Shown here in pieces: positions 12,519-25,845 of a stretch of 64,000 nucleotides of DNA (within the stretch, counting starts at the first letter, position 1; the number at the start of each line of letters is the position of its first letter). Where the stretch lies: contig JADCRB010000048.1 of the NCBI GenBank assembly GCA_021464245.1, positions 942,283 through 1,006,282 of the forward strand, given 5' to 3'. Origin of the DNA: Carallia brachiata (taxonomy: Eukaryota > Streptophyta > Magnoliopsida > Malpighiales > Rhizophoraceae). The notes below the pieces were generated by a model. The model was not told the DNA's origin, ran no database searches, and saw only the letters and a program-made list of their open reading frames with translations. A program made the position numbers and the translations under genes.

Positions 12519-15500
12519 ATGGCAGACAAGAACAAGATCAAGAAGAAGAGACCAGAAGAAGAAGAAGAGCAGCGAGAAGAGGAAGAGGAAGAGGAGGCAT
12601 ACGGAGTGCTATTGTATTACAAATACGGAGTTGTGAAGGATATAGAGGCACTCCTTTCATTTTACGAAGAAAGCTGTGGATCCCTTTCCCTTCTCGGCCG
12701 CGTCCGCCTCTCCCCCAACGGCGTTAACGTCACTGTCTGTATTCCAACAAATTCTTTCATTCCAAGAATCCCCCTTTTGCATTCTGTCTTTCTCTTTCTA
12801 AAAGCTCTTTGCTTTTTTCTTTTTCTTTTTTTTTTTGTTTTTTCTTGTTAAATCTTTGGCTACTCTGTCTCTGTGTTGGTGGGTGTGTGTGTGTGGGGTG
12901 TTAGGTTGGTGGCCAGTTATCCTCCTTGAAGAAGCATATAGCTGCTGCATTGAAATCTTTTAGTTTATTTCAAGGGACGGACTTCAAGCTCGCAACTTGC
13001 CATTATCCATTGGATGACAGGGTTGCCCGTGAATGCGGCTTCACTTCTCTCTCCATTCGCATTGTCAAGGTCCCTTGCTCCCCACTTTCTTTCTTTTTCC
13101 CCTTTTTCTTTTCCTCTATTGTTTTTGTGTGTGCCGGAGAATGTTTATAATTTGTAGGGGTATTAGGGATTTCCGAAATTCTGGTTCTTGATTCATGACA
13201 AAGGGCAATGTATCACTAGGCAACTTGCAATTCCAATATTAAGCATCAAACTTGAGGACAAAGTGTAGATGAGATTTCCCCAAGGGGTTTTGAATTTTAG
13301 CTGTTGGGGTTGTTTTTGGGGTTTGAAAATGTGTATATCTGTGTGGACATACTAGGCAGATAAATTCCAGGGTTGCTTGCTACTTCTCTCTATGCCATTG
13401 GTAATAACAGTGTACTTCTCCTTGTTGACAGGAGCTGGTTACTTTTAGTCCTTATCCTTTGTTGAAGTCACCAGATATTGCAAATGCTGGAACACATCTC
13501 TCTGCTGTTGAGTTTCATTCTGTTCTTCAGAGTGCTGCTGGTAATTACCACCTATTCATTTCCAGTTATCCTTCTTACACGCCGCTATTACTTTGTTAAA
13601 TTATACAAGTAAAAATTGTTAGGATCTTAACTTTTCACTGGCCATCCCCTTCCCCTTTTTCTTTGGCCCCCAGGGCAACTTGTGGAGAAAGAAAATCCAG
13701 CACTGAACGATGATAAAAGTCTTGTTCTATTTGATGCAAGAAATTTATATGAAACTAGAATTGGGAAGTTCCACACGGATAAGGTGGAAACTTTGGATCC
13801 ACGAATCAGGCAGTACAGCGACCTGGCCTACTGGATTGATGATAATGCTGAACAATTGCGGGGGAAACGTGTCCTCATGTAAGCACTTGTTTCAAAGTTG
13901 ACTTTTTGTGGATCCTTTGCTGAACTTTGATGTTATTTGTTATTCATCTTCTCAAAAACATCATTTGAGATTGCAGTAAGCTGCTGTTATTGCGTCGTCA
14001 CCTTCAGTGCTCTGTCCTAGTCTTCACGTTTTTTCTGTTGGCTCATTTTACAGGTACTGCACTGGAGGGATCAGGTGTGAGATGGCATCAGCCTATATTA
14101 GGTCAAAAGGTGCTGGGTTTGAAAATGTCTTTCAGGTAAATTTTGCTACGAAATAGGATTAAGCATGGGCTCAGATTGCTAACCTGGCCTTAAGGAGTCA
14201 GTTTATTGTTTGTCATTGTGATTACAACACATTTGTTGGTTGGGTTTATGCAGTTATATGGTGGAATACAGCGATATTTGGAACAATATCCTGATGGCGG
14301 TCTTTTCAAAGGAAAGAATTTTGTTTTTGACCACCGGTATGATTTTTCTGTCTTTCTATGTCCATATGATACAACATTCTCTTGCATTTTCATTGCAACT
14401 TATATGGGGTTTATCTCATTGTTATGTATTAAATAGAAAATAATCAATGAAGAGTTCACACACATAAATATGGAAATTCAACTATAGTAAGTCCTACCTT
14501 TTCTGCTTGTGGCTGTAGGATTTCTGTTGGGAGCTCAGATACAAATATACTTGGTAGCTGCCTGCTTTGTGGCATATCCTTTGATGATTATTCTTCACGC
14601 TGCCGATGCTCATATTGTAGGATGCTTGTTTTGGTCTGTGATGTTTGTAGGGTATGTATTAGCAAGTATGTTTTCATCCAAACTTAACAAATAACTTGAA
14701 AAAATTTTCCTAGAAAAGTTGTGAACTTGTTATGGTTCAGAACTTACCACGTTGCTTATTTAATTTGTCGGGTTTTTTGTTAGATTTGAATTTTGTGTTT
14801 TGAGCAGGTGAAAGAAACTGCCTACATTTGTGAACTGTGCCAGAAAAACGGGAGGGACATGGAGGCATGCTCATCAACTGACAATTGCAAGCCACAAAAA
14901 ATGGTCCCGAACATTGATGCTAGAATCTGCTCATGTACAACAGTCCCATCTCACCCGCATGGGGAACAGGGTAAGGTCTGTATCTATCCTTATATCCTTT
15001 TGCTTTCTGCTTTTACTATGCTAATGTCAATTCCCTGTGTAATAAGGAATAGGTTTAATGTTTCTGTTTCTTTTTTCATATGATTTTTTTCTCCCAAACT
15101 TCTTGTCCTTGTGATATTGTTCCTTAATGAGACAGATGCTGGGTTTTCAAGAAAGCTAAGGGTCTTATGCTTGCACGGGTTTCGTCAGAATGCCACCAGT
15201 TTTAAGGGTAGGACAGCATCATTAGCCAAGAAACTTAAAAGCATTGCTGAGCTGATCTATGTTGATGCACCTCACGAGCTGCCTTTCATTTACCAACCTT
15301 GCGTCACTGAACCAAGGAACATCGATGCATTATCTTGTTCATTGCTACAAGTTCCTCCTCCGACAGAAAATTGCAAGCCAAAGTTTGCATGGTTTGTAGC
15401 TTCTGATTCCGAAGGAGCAGATCAAACCAATTGGAAAATTGCTGACGGTCCATTTGATCCCCTCCAGTATCAACAACAAACTGAGGGGTTTGAGACATCA

Positions 15501-15878
15501 TTAGATTACCTCGAAAAACTTTTTGCTGAGGAAGGACCCTTTGACGGGATCTTAGGATTTTCACAGGGAGCTGCAATGGCTGCTTCCGTTTGTGCACAAG
15601 AACTGAGGAGAAAGTGTGAAATTGATTTTGGATTTGTGATTTTGTGCTCTGGATTCGCTCAGCTTCCTGGAGTGGATCGTGGATCGATTAATTGCCCTTC
15701 CCTCCACATATTCGGCAGTGTCTCAGGCAGGGACAGGCAAATTGCAAACCAAGCCAGCAGGGATTTAGCTTCCTTATTCACAAATCCAGTGATCATAGAG
15801 CATGATTGTGGTCATATAATTCCCACTCGGACTCCATACATTGACCAGATTAAATTTTTTCTTCAACGTTTTCTCTAA
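12519..15878 (+). CDS. STR6: Rhodanese-like domain protein 6: rhodanese plus FSH-type serine hydrolase
   Basis: Nine exons keep one intact frame of 632 aa: 12519-12734, 12905-13069, 13432-13540, 13674-13878, 14054-14135, 14254-14336, 14519-14651, 14808-14970, 15136-15878. The first domain (YGVLLYYKYGVVKDIEALLSF, GRVRLSPNGVNVTV) is the ferredoxin-like region found in UPF0176/TrhO-type rhodaneses. It follows a Glu-rich N terminus. The rhodanese domain has LFDARNLYETRIGKF and the active-site loop YCTGGIRCEMAS. A Cys-rich segment (CLLCGISFDDYSSRCRCSYC, CDVCR, CELCQ) is likely zinc-binding. The last exon is an FSH1/DUF341 alpha/beta hydrolase with LCLHGFRQNA, nucleophile elbow GFSQGAAMA and the late histidine in HDCGHIIPT. 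Bacterial TrhO hydroxylates tRNA uridine, but I infer no substrate here. The layout matches Arabidopsis At1g09280. Confidence 0.95.
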
Positions 15879-17098
15879 GGCCATTGCAAACCCTTTTGCT
15901 GTATCCTATTTTATGTTTTTGCACATGTGAGACAGATAAGTGATTGTGCTTACGCCGCTACTGGCTTTGTCCTAACTTTGCATGATCGTTCCTTCGGTTT
16001 TTTTTTTTTTTTTTTTCCACAGATATTTTTCCAACCAGCTTCATCGCTATGGAAATTTGTCACAGGAGCCGTTGTGACTTAAAACGGTACGTTACATATG
16101 GGACCCATGTTTGAGGGATTATTGGGTAAATGAAGCATTTCTTTGACTCCCTTTATCTGGTGAGCTAATGCCAACTTTTTTCATATTAATCTTTTGTGTG
16201 GATAAAATTCTTATAAAACAGAAAAGTGAAAGAGGGAGAGAGGATTATTGGAGAAGAGAAATGTTTTTTTATTATCTCTTTGTGTTTAGAAAGAAATAAT
16301 AAAAAGAAAAAAAAATTATAAAACTTTATGTTTGGTAAAGGGTAGAATAAAATGTATTGGACAATTTTACTGTAAATGTTTTATTTAAATAAAATTTTAA
16401 ATTTTAAATTATGTAAAGGATAATTGAGTTATTTAATGAATTTAATAAAGAAATTAATAATTTTTTTTTATTTTTAAGAGGATTAGTTTTGATGTGTCGT
16501 AAAAGATTAGAGAAATTAAATCTCTTTCATTTTTTAAATATTTTTTAAATATAATAATTTATTTTAATTATTTTATTTTTTTCCTTTTTCTCTCCTTACA
16601 AATACAATGTAAGCGTTTGCCTCCTAGCGAAAATATTAGGCAAGTAGAAAAATTCCTTCTTTTTTTAAACGCATCGTTTAGGAAATCAAGACTAAATGAG
16701 GATCAACATTATTAAAATTTTGTTTATTTATATAGAGTTTAATTTTAAAAATTAAAAATAAAAATAATAAATATTTTTTTTTTGGTTATATTAACAAAAA
16801 AAATAATTCCTGAAAAATTTAAATAAAAAATTCATACGATATATTGTAATTCATCAGGAAAAGGACAAACAGACGAATCGGGGGAGAGAGGGGCTAAAAC
16901 CCTAAATCGAGATTTTATTAAGAAGTTAGAAGTGGAACTAAAACCCTTCAGAGGGACAAACCTTCATCTATCGTACGTCACAGTACGTTGTAGACCTTGT
17001 TCACAAAAGTAATGTTACTTACTTGTCTGTGGGTCATGATCAAGAAGCTGTCATCTTGAAACTGAATCCAAAGTAGCGGAGACCCAACAACAAGAAGG
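15879..17098. other. Intergenic region, AT-rich
   Basis: It holds the 3' UTR of STR6 and the promoter of ICP55, with long A/T runs in 16260-16840. I see no gene or clear mobile element. Confidence 0.6.
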
Positions 17099-17185
17099 AT
17101 GCAGTTTCTCGTACGGATCTGCTACGCAGAACAACAACAGCTTCATTCAAAACACAAGTACAATTACCTCTTTCTTTCTTTCTTA

Positions 17186-17218
<33 letters not shown>

Positions 17219-20200
17219 TCTTTCATTCAAACGAGTACAATGTACAATCTCTCTCTGTCCGGTCTCAATGTTCATTTTTCATTTTTTTCATTGTTCGGGA
17301 TGTAACTTTCAAGTCGGCGACCTTTCAAATATTTCATTCATTAGGACAAGTTTGGTTACATTTTACTGTCAATTGAAGCTTTCTTTAGTTTAAAGATCGT
17401 CTCTTTTGTTGTCTAACGATCTCAATTGTGATGAGTGTTTGTGTAAATTCAATTCTTTTTGCTCGTTTTACCAATCTTCGAGCGGTGCTCTTTGACTAGC
17501 GACGATGCCAGATGCGCTTTGTTTTTAATCATTGCTTTCTATTGCAAACGCATTCTCTTTGGGACCCGCGCGTGTGCACACACAAATTTTGTCGAGTTTC
17601 TATGTTTATATTTTGGCAATCTATGGTTAGTTCAATCCATATTTTTATATATTGCTTTTTTCCCTGCTGCCGACAAGCAAGTTCATGGTCATTTTGCTGG
17701 ATTTAGTTTCAGGGTATTGGTTGCTGTGCCTACTCTACACAAAATGTTGTTGATATTGGACAGCCAACTCCCGCAACTCATCCTGAGGTGCTACTGCTTA
17801 ACACGCACAAGGACAGACCCACCCCTTTCAGTCTTATGTTATGTGCATCCACATTGATCAAGCAGGATGCATTTGATGTACATATGCAATTATATCAACG
17901 ATCATAATTCTAACAAGAGGATTTTTGTTCGGCCTCCTAAATATTGTGTCTACATAGCTCTTTTCTTTTGGAAAGCTAATGAACCAATTTCATCTTCATC
18001 TGGCTTTGCAGTTGCTAGGGGAAGGGGAGATTACACCAGGCATAACTAGCGAGGAGTATGTTTCACGAAGAAAAAGGTTGTTGGAGCTTCTTCCAGAAGA
18101 CAGTTTGGCCATTATTGCAGCTGCCCCTGTGAAGATGATGACTGATGTTGTGCCCTATACATTTCGGCAAGATGCTGATTATTTATATATCACTGGCTGC
18201 CTGCAACCTGGCGGCATGGCAGTTTTGGGTCACGACTGTGGTTTATGCATGTTCATGCCCGAAGCAACACATCATGTGTGTTCCATTTTCTTGCAAAATA
18301 TTTAACTTTGTTTAATTTAAATTTCTTAGTAGTTGGTTAATAGCCTGTAAATTTTTGACGTTATTGAACTCACAATAGATGTGTATTTTCTTCATGGCAT
18401 TGATATCTACATTAACTTGTGCCTTTTGTTTTTCTAATCAAAGTACCTATCAGGGGGAGATTGAAATATCAATCTGTCTATGTAAGCCCTGAGCAGTGAC
18501 TGTTATATATAGATGAAGAAAGTATTTTAGTGGCAATTAATTTCTGTTATCATTCTGTTCTCAGGACATTTTGTGGCAAGGGCAAGTTGCAGGAGTTGAT
18601 GCAGCATTGGAAACATTCAAAGCAGAAAAAGCATATCCAATCAGCAAATTGCATGATGTGAGTTTAATATTTTGTTGGCACTAAAAATCAGATATGCCAT
18701 CAACATGAACTTGATTGAAAATAGCAAGAATGCATCTATTTTTACCCATAGAAATGCTTGGGGCATGTGAGTAATAGTCAGTTCTTTTTCATATTTAAGG
18801 GTTTCACTGCAATGTTATCTGCGACTATAAAAAGATATATCTGATTGCCTTGCCCTTTCTTTTTTTTTTTTTTTTCTCCGTGTGTGTGGAAAGTGATGCA
18901 AATTTCTATTGCTTCACATCTTTGGATTGTCGTCTGCACTATAATTTACTTGAGATGTTGTCGCTAGTATCGGTATGTGATGTACTTGAAGCTTTGTCCA
19001 ATGTAGAATAATCTTTTGAACTGGTTTTCTTATTTATTCAGCTATTAAATTATTGCCTTTTCATTATTAATTACTATTTCAAGTATTGCCAAGCAGTAAC
19101 AACCCAAAAACCTCACAGTTTTCCTTTTGCTCTTTGTTTGACACTATGCTGCAGGTTCTTCCAAATATGATACGGAAATGCTCCAGGTTGTTTCACAATG
19201 TGCAAACAGCCATACCAAGATATACACAATTGGAGGACTTTCAAAAGGCAACTCTTGCTGGCAATGTGAACGACCTTTCCAATTTCACCCACGAGTTACG
19301 GTGGGTAAAATCACCAGCAGAGCTTAAGTTAATGAGAGAATCTGCTTCAATTGCTTGCCAGGTGATCCCAGCTGTACTTTCAGTCCTCTTGGAGTTGGTG
19401 AATGCACTTTATAAGATTATTTTCTTTTTTCAATGAAGTAACCTGTTTAAATTTTTTAATCATGTGACACTTTCTGCACTATTTAAAGAGGTGGACAGAG
19501 TCGTAATGAAATCAAGTCAAGTGCACATAAGGATATTTTCATGTCTTCAGTGAAGTTTAGTTTCATAATATGTCACAGGAATGGACGTTCGTGGCCTTTT
19601 TGGAATAATTTGCATATTATACTAACATGGTATCTTTTTGCATATGGGTTAGGCTCTTTTGCAGACAATGCTACATTCCAAGATGTATCCTGACGAAAGC
19701 CTGTTAGCAGCAAAGATGGAATATGAAAGCAAAATGAGAGGTGCCCAGAGGATGGCGTAAGCATCTTTATAATGAGTCCTGCTTTCATCCATTTTGAAAT
19801 GTGCTCTTGCTTGTCTCAAGAAATGTAGGGCAAATTGATAGAAAAAACTTCAATGAATTCTGTTAACAATTCCTGAATATTGTGTCCACCAGATTCAACC
19901 CTGTGGTCGGTGGTGGGTCCAATGGTGCTGTTATTCATTATTCTCGAAATGACCAGAAGGTAAGCTCACCCATTGGAAGCTGATAGCTATTATTTATGCT
20001 TTTGGAAAATATGGATAAATATCTTTGCTATTGTTGGTAGGTGATATATGTTTCAATGTCATCCTGTACTTTTAATATGCAGATTAAGAATGGAGATCTT
20101 GTTTTGATGGATGTTGGATGTGAGTTGCATGGTTATGTCAGTGATCTTACTCGCACCTGGCCCCCCTGCGGTAGCTTTTCTTCAGTCCAAGTATGCATTA

Positions 20201-23200
20201 TTGAATATTATTTCATTTTTGGAAAATTCTGTGAAGTATATTGTTGTTCTTGCCAATTTTTCTTATTTAAATCTCATGTCAATTTTCCTTAAACTGGCTG
20301 CCAGTTGTACCAGTTATTAGATCCTAAGAAACTTGACAAAGTTTTTCAAGACAGACATTTAGCACACTCACTTGGATTTTTTCTTTTTGCTCTTTAATTT
20401 TGAGATCCGATTGTTCACTTCTTTATGAGGAGAAATCAGGCTAATAGTTTAATGAATGGCTTGAATATGTATTTTCAGGAGGCACTTTATGATCTTATAC
20501 TTCAAACAAACAAGGAAAGTGTGAAGCTCTGTAGACCCGGTGCTAGCATTCGGGCAATACATGATTATTCGGTAATGCTTTCAGTCTTTTTTTTGTGGGG
20601 GAGAAACTTGAGGATGATGCAAGTGGTTAAGTTTTTTAATTTATGCTGGTTGCAACTTTATGGGCATAGAATTTATCATTATTTTTGGATTTTCAAGATA
20701 TGCATTAGGTTATCACACTTCAATTTAAATTGTTGGCATTCCCTTACTCACATTGATGGCCAATGGTTTGGACGGGTATGGGCTAGGAGATCTCAGAATA
20801 AAAAATGTGACAAGAAAGGTAGCCATTGTTAATACTCCATTTGCGCAAGAATCACCTGCATTGGCTACCTACAGTATTTAAATCACTCTTATCTATCTAC
20901 ACCATCTTTTCTTTTCTCTATTTGGGGTTTTTTTTGTTTTGGGTTTCTTTTGTTGGGGGCACCCCGCCGGGGGGTGGAGTGGGGGGGGCAAGGGGAGTGG
21001 GGTTGGGTGAGGGGGACAAGGTGAGCCTCTCACAAATTCGACAAGATGATGTTGGAAGACTTGGACACAACATTTTATTTAAATTTTTGATTGTTAATGA
21101 TGCTGTATGCTTGGATAGGTTGACATGCTACGCAAAGGGCTTAAGGAGATTGGTGTCTTGAAGGACAGTAAAAGCAATTTTTACCATGAGCTGAACCCCA
21201 CTGCTATAGGTTTGTCACAGCTTTCATTTACAGACGTCGCAGCTTTCATTTACAGACATCACAGCTTCCATTACTCAATATTAACTCCCAAGTATGCAGA
21301 CAGTTTTAGAGTTTATTTCAAAAACAAATATTCTATTTGACTTTCAGATGGGTTTTGAAGCTTTAACTTTTTGTTCCAGGCCACTATCTAGGAATGGATG
21401 TCCATGATAGTTATAGCATCAGCTGTGATCGTCCTCTGAAGCCAGGTGTTGTAAGTTTTCTCTTTGATTGAAAAAGTCTTCCATTCTCTACATGATAACC
21501 TGAAAATTATTTACAAACACCATTCGCAGTGAACTGAGAAAGGTCTGTGTGCTGACTTGTTTGTATTTCTGTTGCACGTGCTTAAAAGATCCTTTTTCAT
21601 GTATTATATGCATCTTAACACTGCTTACATGGTCAAACAGAGAATTTGAGACTGTCAAAGGTCTCTTAGTACTGCTTTACATGAACACATCTTGATGCAT
21701 AGTTCTTTTGTTGGAAAACAGAGCTGAAGTTTGCAAATTTTTATGCATAATGCACTCTCAGAAAATGAAATCAAAATTTGAGATTTTGTAAATACTTCTC
21801 ATAGTTGCCTGGAAACAAGGGAGGAAGAAAAAGACACAAGTTTTGTCCAAAATTATCTTATTGTCTGAAGTAGCAAGGTTTACTAAGGTTTTCTCGGGGG
21901 ACTTTTTACATTTGTAACTGCTTGTGTTATCACTTACAGAAAGAAGCTCCAAGTGCATATTGTCTTTCCATTGTCTATGGAAGCTATAAAAACGTGGTGC
22001 ATATGATTCTGAATTTATTTTCTGATTGAGACCTCTGCCGTTCCTGTGCTATTCCTGAACTATGACTGTTTTAATGTCTGCTTGTGTGTGCTTAGAAATA
22101 ATAGTGTTGCTGTCCATGGGCAGGTCATAACAATTGAGCCAGGAGTCTACATTCCATCAGTTTTTAATGTTCCAGAGAGGTACTTGTCCTTTGATGAATG
22201 CATCAGTCATTCTAGATTTGTGGAAAAGCCTTTAGATCCCTCACTCTACTTATAAGCTAATTGCTTGGTTTTCTACCCACACAAGTGCATGTAGACGTTT
22301 GCAAGCTACATACAGAAAATTCTGTAGTTCATGTCGAGTACGGAGAATCTTGAAATAATTGAAAACCAACTTTGATTGGAGTGAGATAGGTTGAAGCTTA
22401 TTCTAATGCATGAAAGTGTCTTGTGACCCAAGCTGGTAAGTGGTAACATTGGCATGTCATCGTGCTATAAGTTGGCCTTTGTTGCTGCATTGATGGTTGT
22501 ACCTCTAACCATTCCAGCTCTCTTTATTCCTCAGAAGTTGGGAGTCTATTTCTTGTGTTACGATTATTATGTTTATACATGAATATCCAAAACCATTATT
22601 TACCTGTAGAAGTCAGTTTTGGTTCACAATCTATTCCTACTACATGAACGACCACCTTGAGTTTGTTATGATCCTCGGTTGATTGCTTGTGCGCTTGTCT
22701 TGGTGTGAGAGCATGAGATTGTCTCCATACCTTGGCATTAATGGGCTCTTTTTGATTTTCTAGAATCATTTTAAAATGTTTGTTGCAGGTACAGAGGCAT
22801 TGGTATAAGGATTGAGGATGAGGTTCTAATTACGGAAACTGGCTACGAGGTACAAATGAAAATTAATTTTTTGTTATTCTAGCATTCATTGAGGGACTTA
22901 TGTTGACTTTTGTTGGCCGTCAGTCTTCTATTAGCATGCTGTTGGGACGTCATTTATTTTTGTAATACGCATTTCTTTTTTGGCTCTAATTCTAATATAT
23001 CTTGTGAAAGTAAGTGCCATTTCTCAAGCTGTAAAATGGTTTGAACACTGAAAATGGGCTGAAAATTGGCCGATTAACAGTAGTAAGATCAATTTTAAGC
23101 ATCAAAGTGCTTTAAAAGTTGTCCATGTTTGACAAAGTGCAAGTAATATCTGTTGTAGTGGCATTTCTTTAAACATTTGTGCCTACTATTCTTCAGTTTT

Positions 23201-23341
23201 ACTAAGTTACTGTTATCCTGGAATTAGGTCCTCACCGGCTCAATGCCAAAAGAAATAAAACACATTGAGTCATTGCTAAACAATTACAGTCGTGGACTGG
23301 GGATGGTGAACCAGAATGCCATGGAGGCTGCTTCCAGTTGA
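17099..23341 (+). CDS. ICP55: Intermediate cleaving peptidase 55, mitochondrial (aminopeptidase P family)
   Basis: Fourteen exons: 17099-17157, 17713-17787, 18012-18275, 18565-18657, 19155-19361, 19653-19756, 19893-19959, 20083-20190, 20479-20571, 21119-21209, 21380-21450, 22124-22179, 22789-22849, 23228-23341. They encode about 487 aa. The enzyme trims one residue from mitochondrial (and, in plants, plastid) precursors after presequence removal. The N-terminal domain has GEITPGITSEEYVSRRK and PYTFRQDADYLYITG. The pita-bread metallopeptidase domain supplies the dimetal ligands: D and D in MDVGCELHGYVSDLTRTWPP, H in GHYLGMDVHD, E in ITIEPGVYIP and E in GIRIEDEVLIT. Exon 1 is 59 nt, one short of keeping frame. 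Adding a base after 17118 gives MQFLVR followed by LLRRTTTASF, which is presequence-like. Several introns are over 300 bases. Confidence 0.93.
20955..21020 (+). other. G-rich, G-quadruplex-prone tract inside an ICP55 intron
   Basis: The intron between exons 9 and 10 contains many runs of three to eight guanines separated by one to four bases, on the transcribed RNA-like strand. The composition contrasts sharply with the AT-rich surroundings. Such a tract could fold into a G-quadruplex and is also prone to sequencing error. Confidence 0.7.
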
Positions 23342-25845
23342 TAACCGACTGAAGATACTGAAGAGGCAATGCAGTGGCTTATTCATCCAAGCTTTCTCCC
23401 CGTGGTTAATGTCCATCCAACACTTTAAGCACACGTTGGAATGACTAAGCGCGGACGTGAACCATCATCAATTGTACTTCACCGCACACCTGGATCCTTC
23501 TGCAACTTAATTTGCATGACTGAACATTAAAAAGGGATAGAGCTGAAATACCTGCATAGAGTATAGAGATGAAATACCCGACTCTTAGGCCTAAATAAAT
23601 CCCCACATCAATATTTCTTTCAGTTTTACATTGGTTGTACTGTACCGATTGATGAGGCGTGGATCCATTAGGCCAGGATTAAAAAAAGGGCCCAAAAAGG
23701 CATATGATTTTTGTGGGTGTGGTTTCTGTTGTCTCAAAGGCCCAAATGAACCAACGCAAGTCTGTATCTTGGGACCTATTGATTTGAGTGCGCTTTGTTG
23801 GAGTGATGTGGATATTGGTATGGTATGGAATGGTGATGAGCCATGAGCCATCATAGCTTGTACGACAAGGAGAAGACAGGTCCCATTATGAGACCTTAAA
23901 GAGGGAGAAAGTGGTTGTTAGTTATAACATTATGTACTTTATGGAAATCTTGAAAGCCACAGTTACATATTTTTCGTTAGGGAATTTTTTTAACTGTGTT
24001 CATACAAATTTTTTTTGTACAACCAGAAGTATTTTTTGTGCAACTAAGAACAGAAAATGTGCAACAAAAAAATAATAATATTTTTTGTATCACTTTTTAT
24101 CATTGTGGTTGTACAAAATACTCTTATGGTTGCACAAAAAAAATTACGTGTGGAGACAGTAGGAAAAATTTGTTTGGCATAAACATTTTCCCTTTTCGTT
24201 AACGTGGCAGCCCTTTAACCACTGAGTGATAACCGAATGGTCAAGGTCCTTAAGGGGGTTGGTCCGCAGATTTGATCTCAGGACATCTTCTGATTTTCTG
24301 AAGATGAAGGAATTTTGATGTGTAATATGCAAAGAAAGTCTATGTGATATGCATCAGCCTTTGTTACTGTTTTGCAATTAATGTAGGGAAACATATAGTA
24401 ATCACTAATTAAGCGAGTGATTACGTGAATGCCCTCTTCATTTGTTGGGTTTTATTCGGGAAATGGGAAGAGGAGAGAGACATTATGCGAAGCAACCATC
24501 TATATATAATCATACTTAATAGATGATGTCGGTCATGGGCGTCATAAAAAAAAATGATGGTAGATTGTAGTGTTGTTAGAATCGGACTGGGTCGGTTTAT
24601 GGTAACTTTTGGTCTTTAATTCGAACTGATCAAAACTGATCAAGAACCGATAAAAATCGATGAAAAATAGAATCGATTCAATCGGTTCAAACCAAATAAA
24701 AGTTTCATAAGTTATAATTTGATTCTAAAATTTATTTAAATTATAATTTAAACTTTAAATTTAATTATAACTTTCAATTTAGTTTTAAATTTATCAAAAT
24801 TTTCAATTTAATCGTTAAAAATAAAAAAATATTTAATAATCATATATAAGTATTATTATTTTTAAATTACTTATATATATATATATATATATATTAATAA
24901 ATATTAGTTTGATCGGTTAAATCAGTTAATTTTTTACGTACTAATATTTTTAGTTTAATAATCAGTTTAATTCTTACAACTTTAATAAATTGTTTTTAAT
25001 TGTAAAAAAAAAAACAAATGCTTAATAGATGGTGGCTGATAGGTCCTATTCTTTGTGTTCAATCAAACTCACACGCGTCCCACCACCAAATAAATAGGTT
25101 GAAACTCTCAACTAAATTACAAGTGGTGAACTCTAATTGGCACCTGGCCTCCCCAACCAACCGCGCTCCACCGCCCCTCCCCCCTCCCCAAATTTTGCCG
25201 TAGAGTCTTCAACTGTCCTCATAAATACAAGCGCCTTCGCTTAGCCCCTCAACTACCCCTTTTCCTTCATCTTAATTGCGAGTTCCCTGTACTGCTCATT
25301 AATAGGCTTGTAAGGCAGAAATGAGATCACCCACAGGGCCACATGGTCCCTACTGGAACCTGGAATGAAGGCCAGAGCCATTAAGCCACAGAGACACAAT
25401 AAAGTGAAAAAAAAGTATGTAATTGACCTATTAATTTAGACAATCAAACGATTAATATTTATAATAAAATTTAATATATTTTTTTTTTTATTAATATAAA
25501 TCATTAAGTTACACAAATTAATTAATCAATTTTATTATATTTAATTTTTATCTATAATTTTCAGTGTTCCTAAGTAGAGGCTCTAATAAAGGTGTAGCTA
25601 AACTAACCGACGTCCCAATTGACCACAAAGATGATGATATGATCAATGGGAGGGACCATACTGGGCCACAATCTGATGGCAGCGTTGCAATTTTAGGAAG
25701 GAACAAGGGGTAACTGCAAAGCTGGCCTACTATATATACCGTAGAGGGTTACCTTACTTTTGTCACAAAGTAAACTATCCCCAGTAAGCAAACAGACAGA
25801 ACCCAGAAAGGAGTCTAAGAGCAAAATCTCAAGGAAGGAAAGGCA
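23342..25845. other. Intergenic region
   Basis: It contains the 3' UTR of ICP55, a segment with repeated GTACAA/GTGCAAC words (24000-24140), an AT-rich stretch with diverged AATCGGTT/ACTGATC words (24570-24980), a TA microsatellite near 24875-24893, and the promoter of the DUF538 gene. No gene is supported. Confidence 0.6.
25731..25739 (+). promoter_or_regulatory. TATA box of the DUF538 gene
   Basis: TATATATAC lies about 107-115 bases before the ATG at 25846, leaving room for a start site near 25765 and a short 5' UTR. This is inference from sequence and spacing only. Confidence 0.5.

Noticed and set aside
24200..24330. SINE-like segment with tRNA-like words
   Set aside because: The B-box-like GATTTGATCTC is degenerate, and no A box at proper spacing, tail or target duplication is clear.
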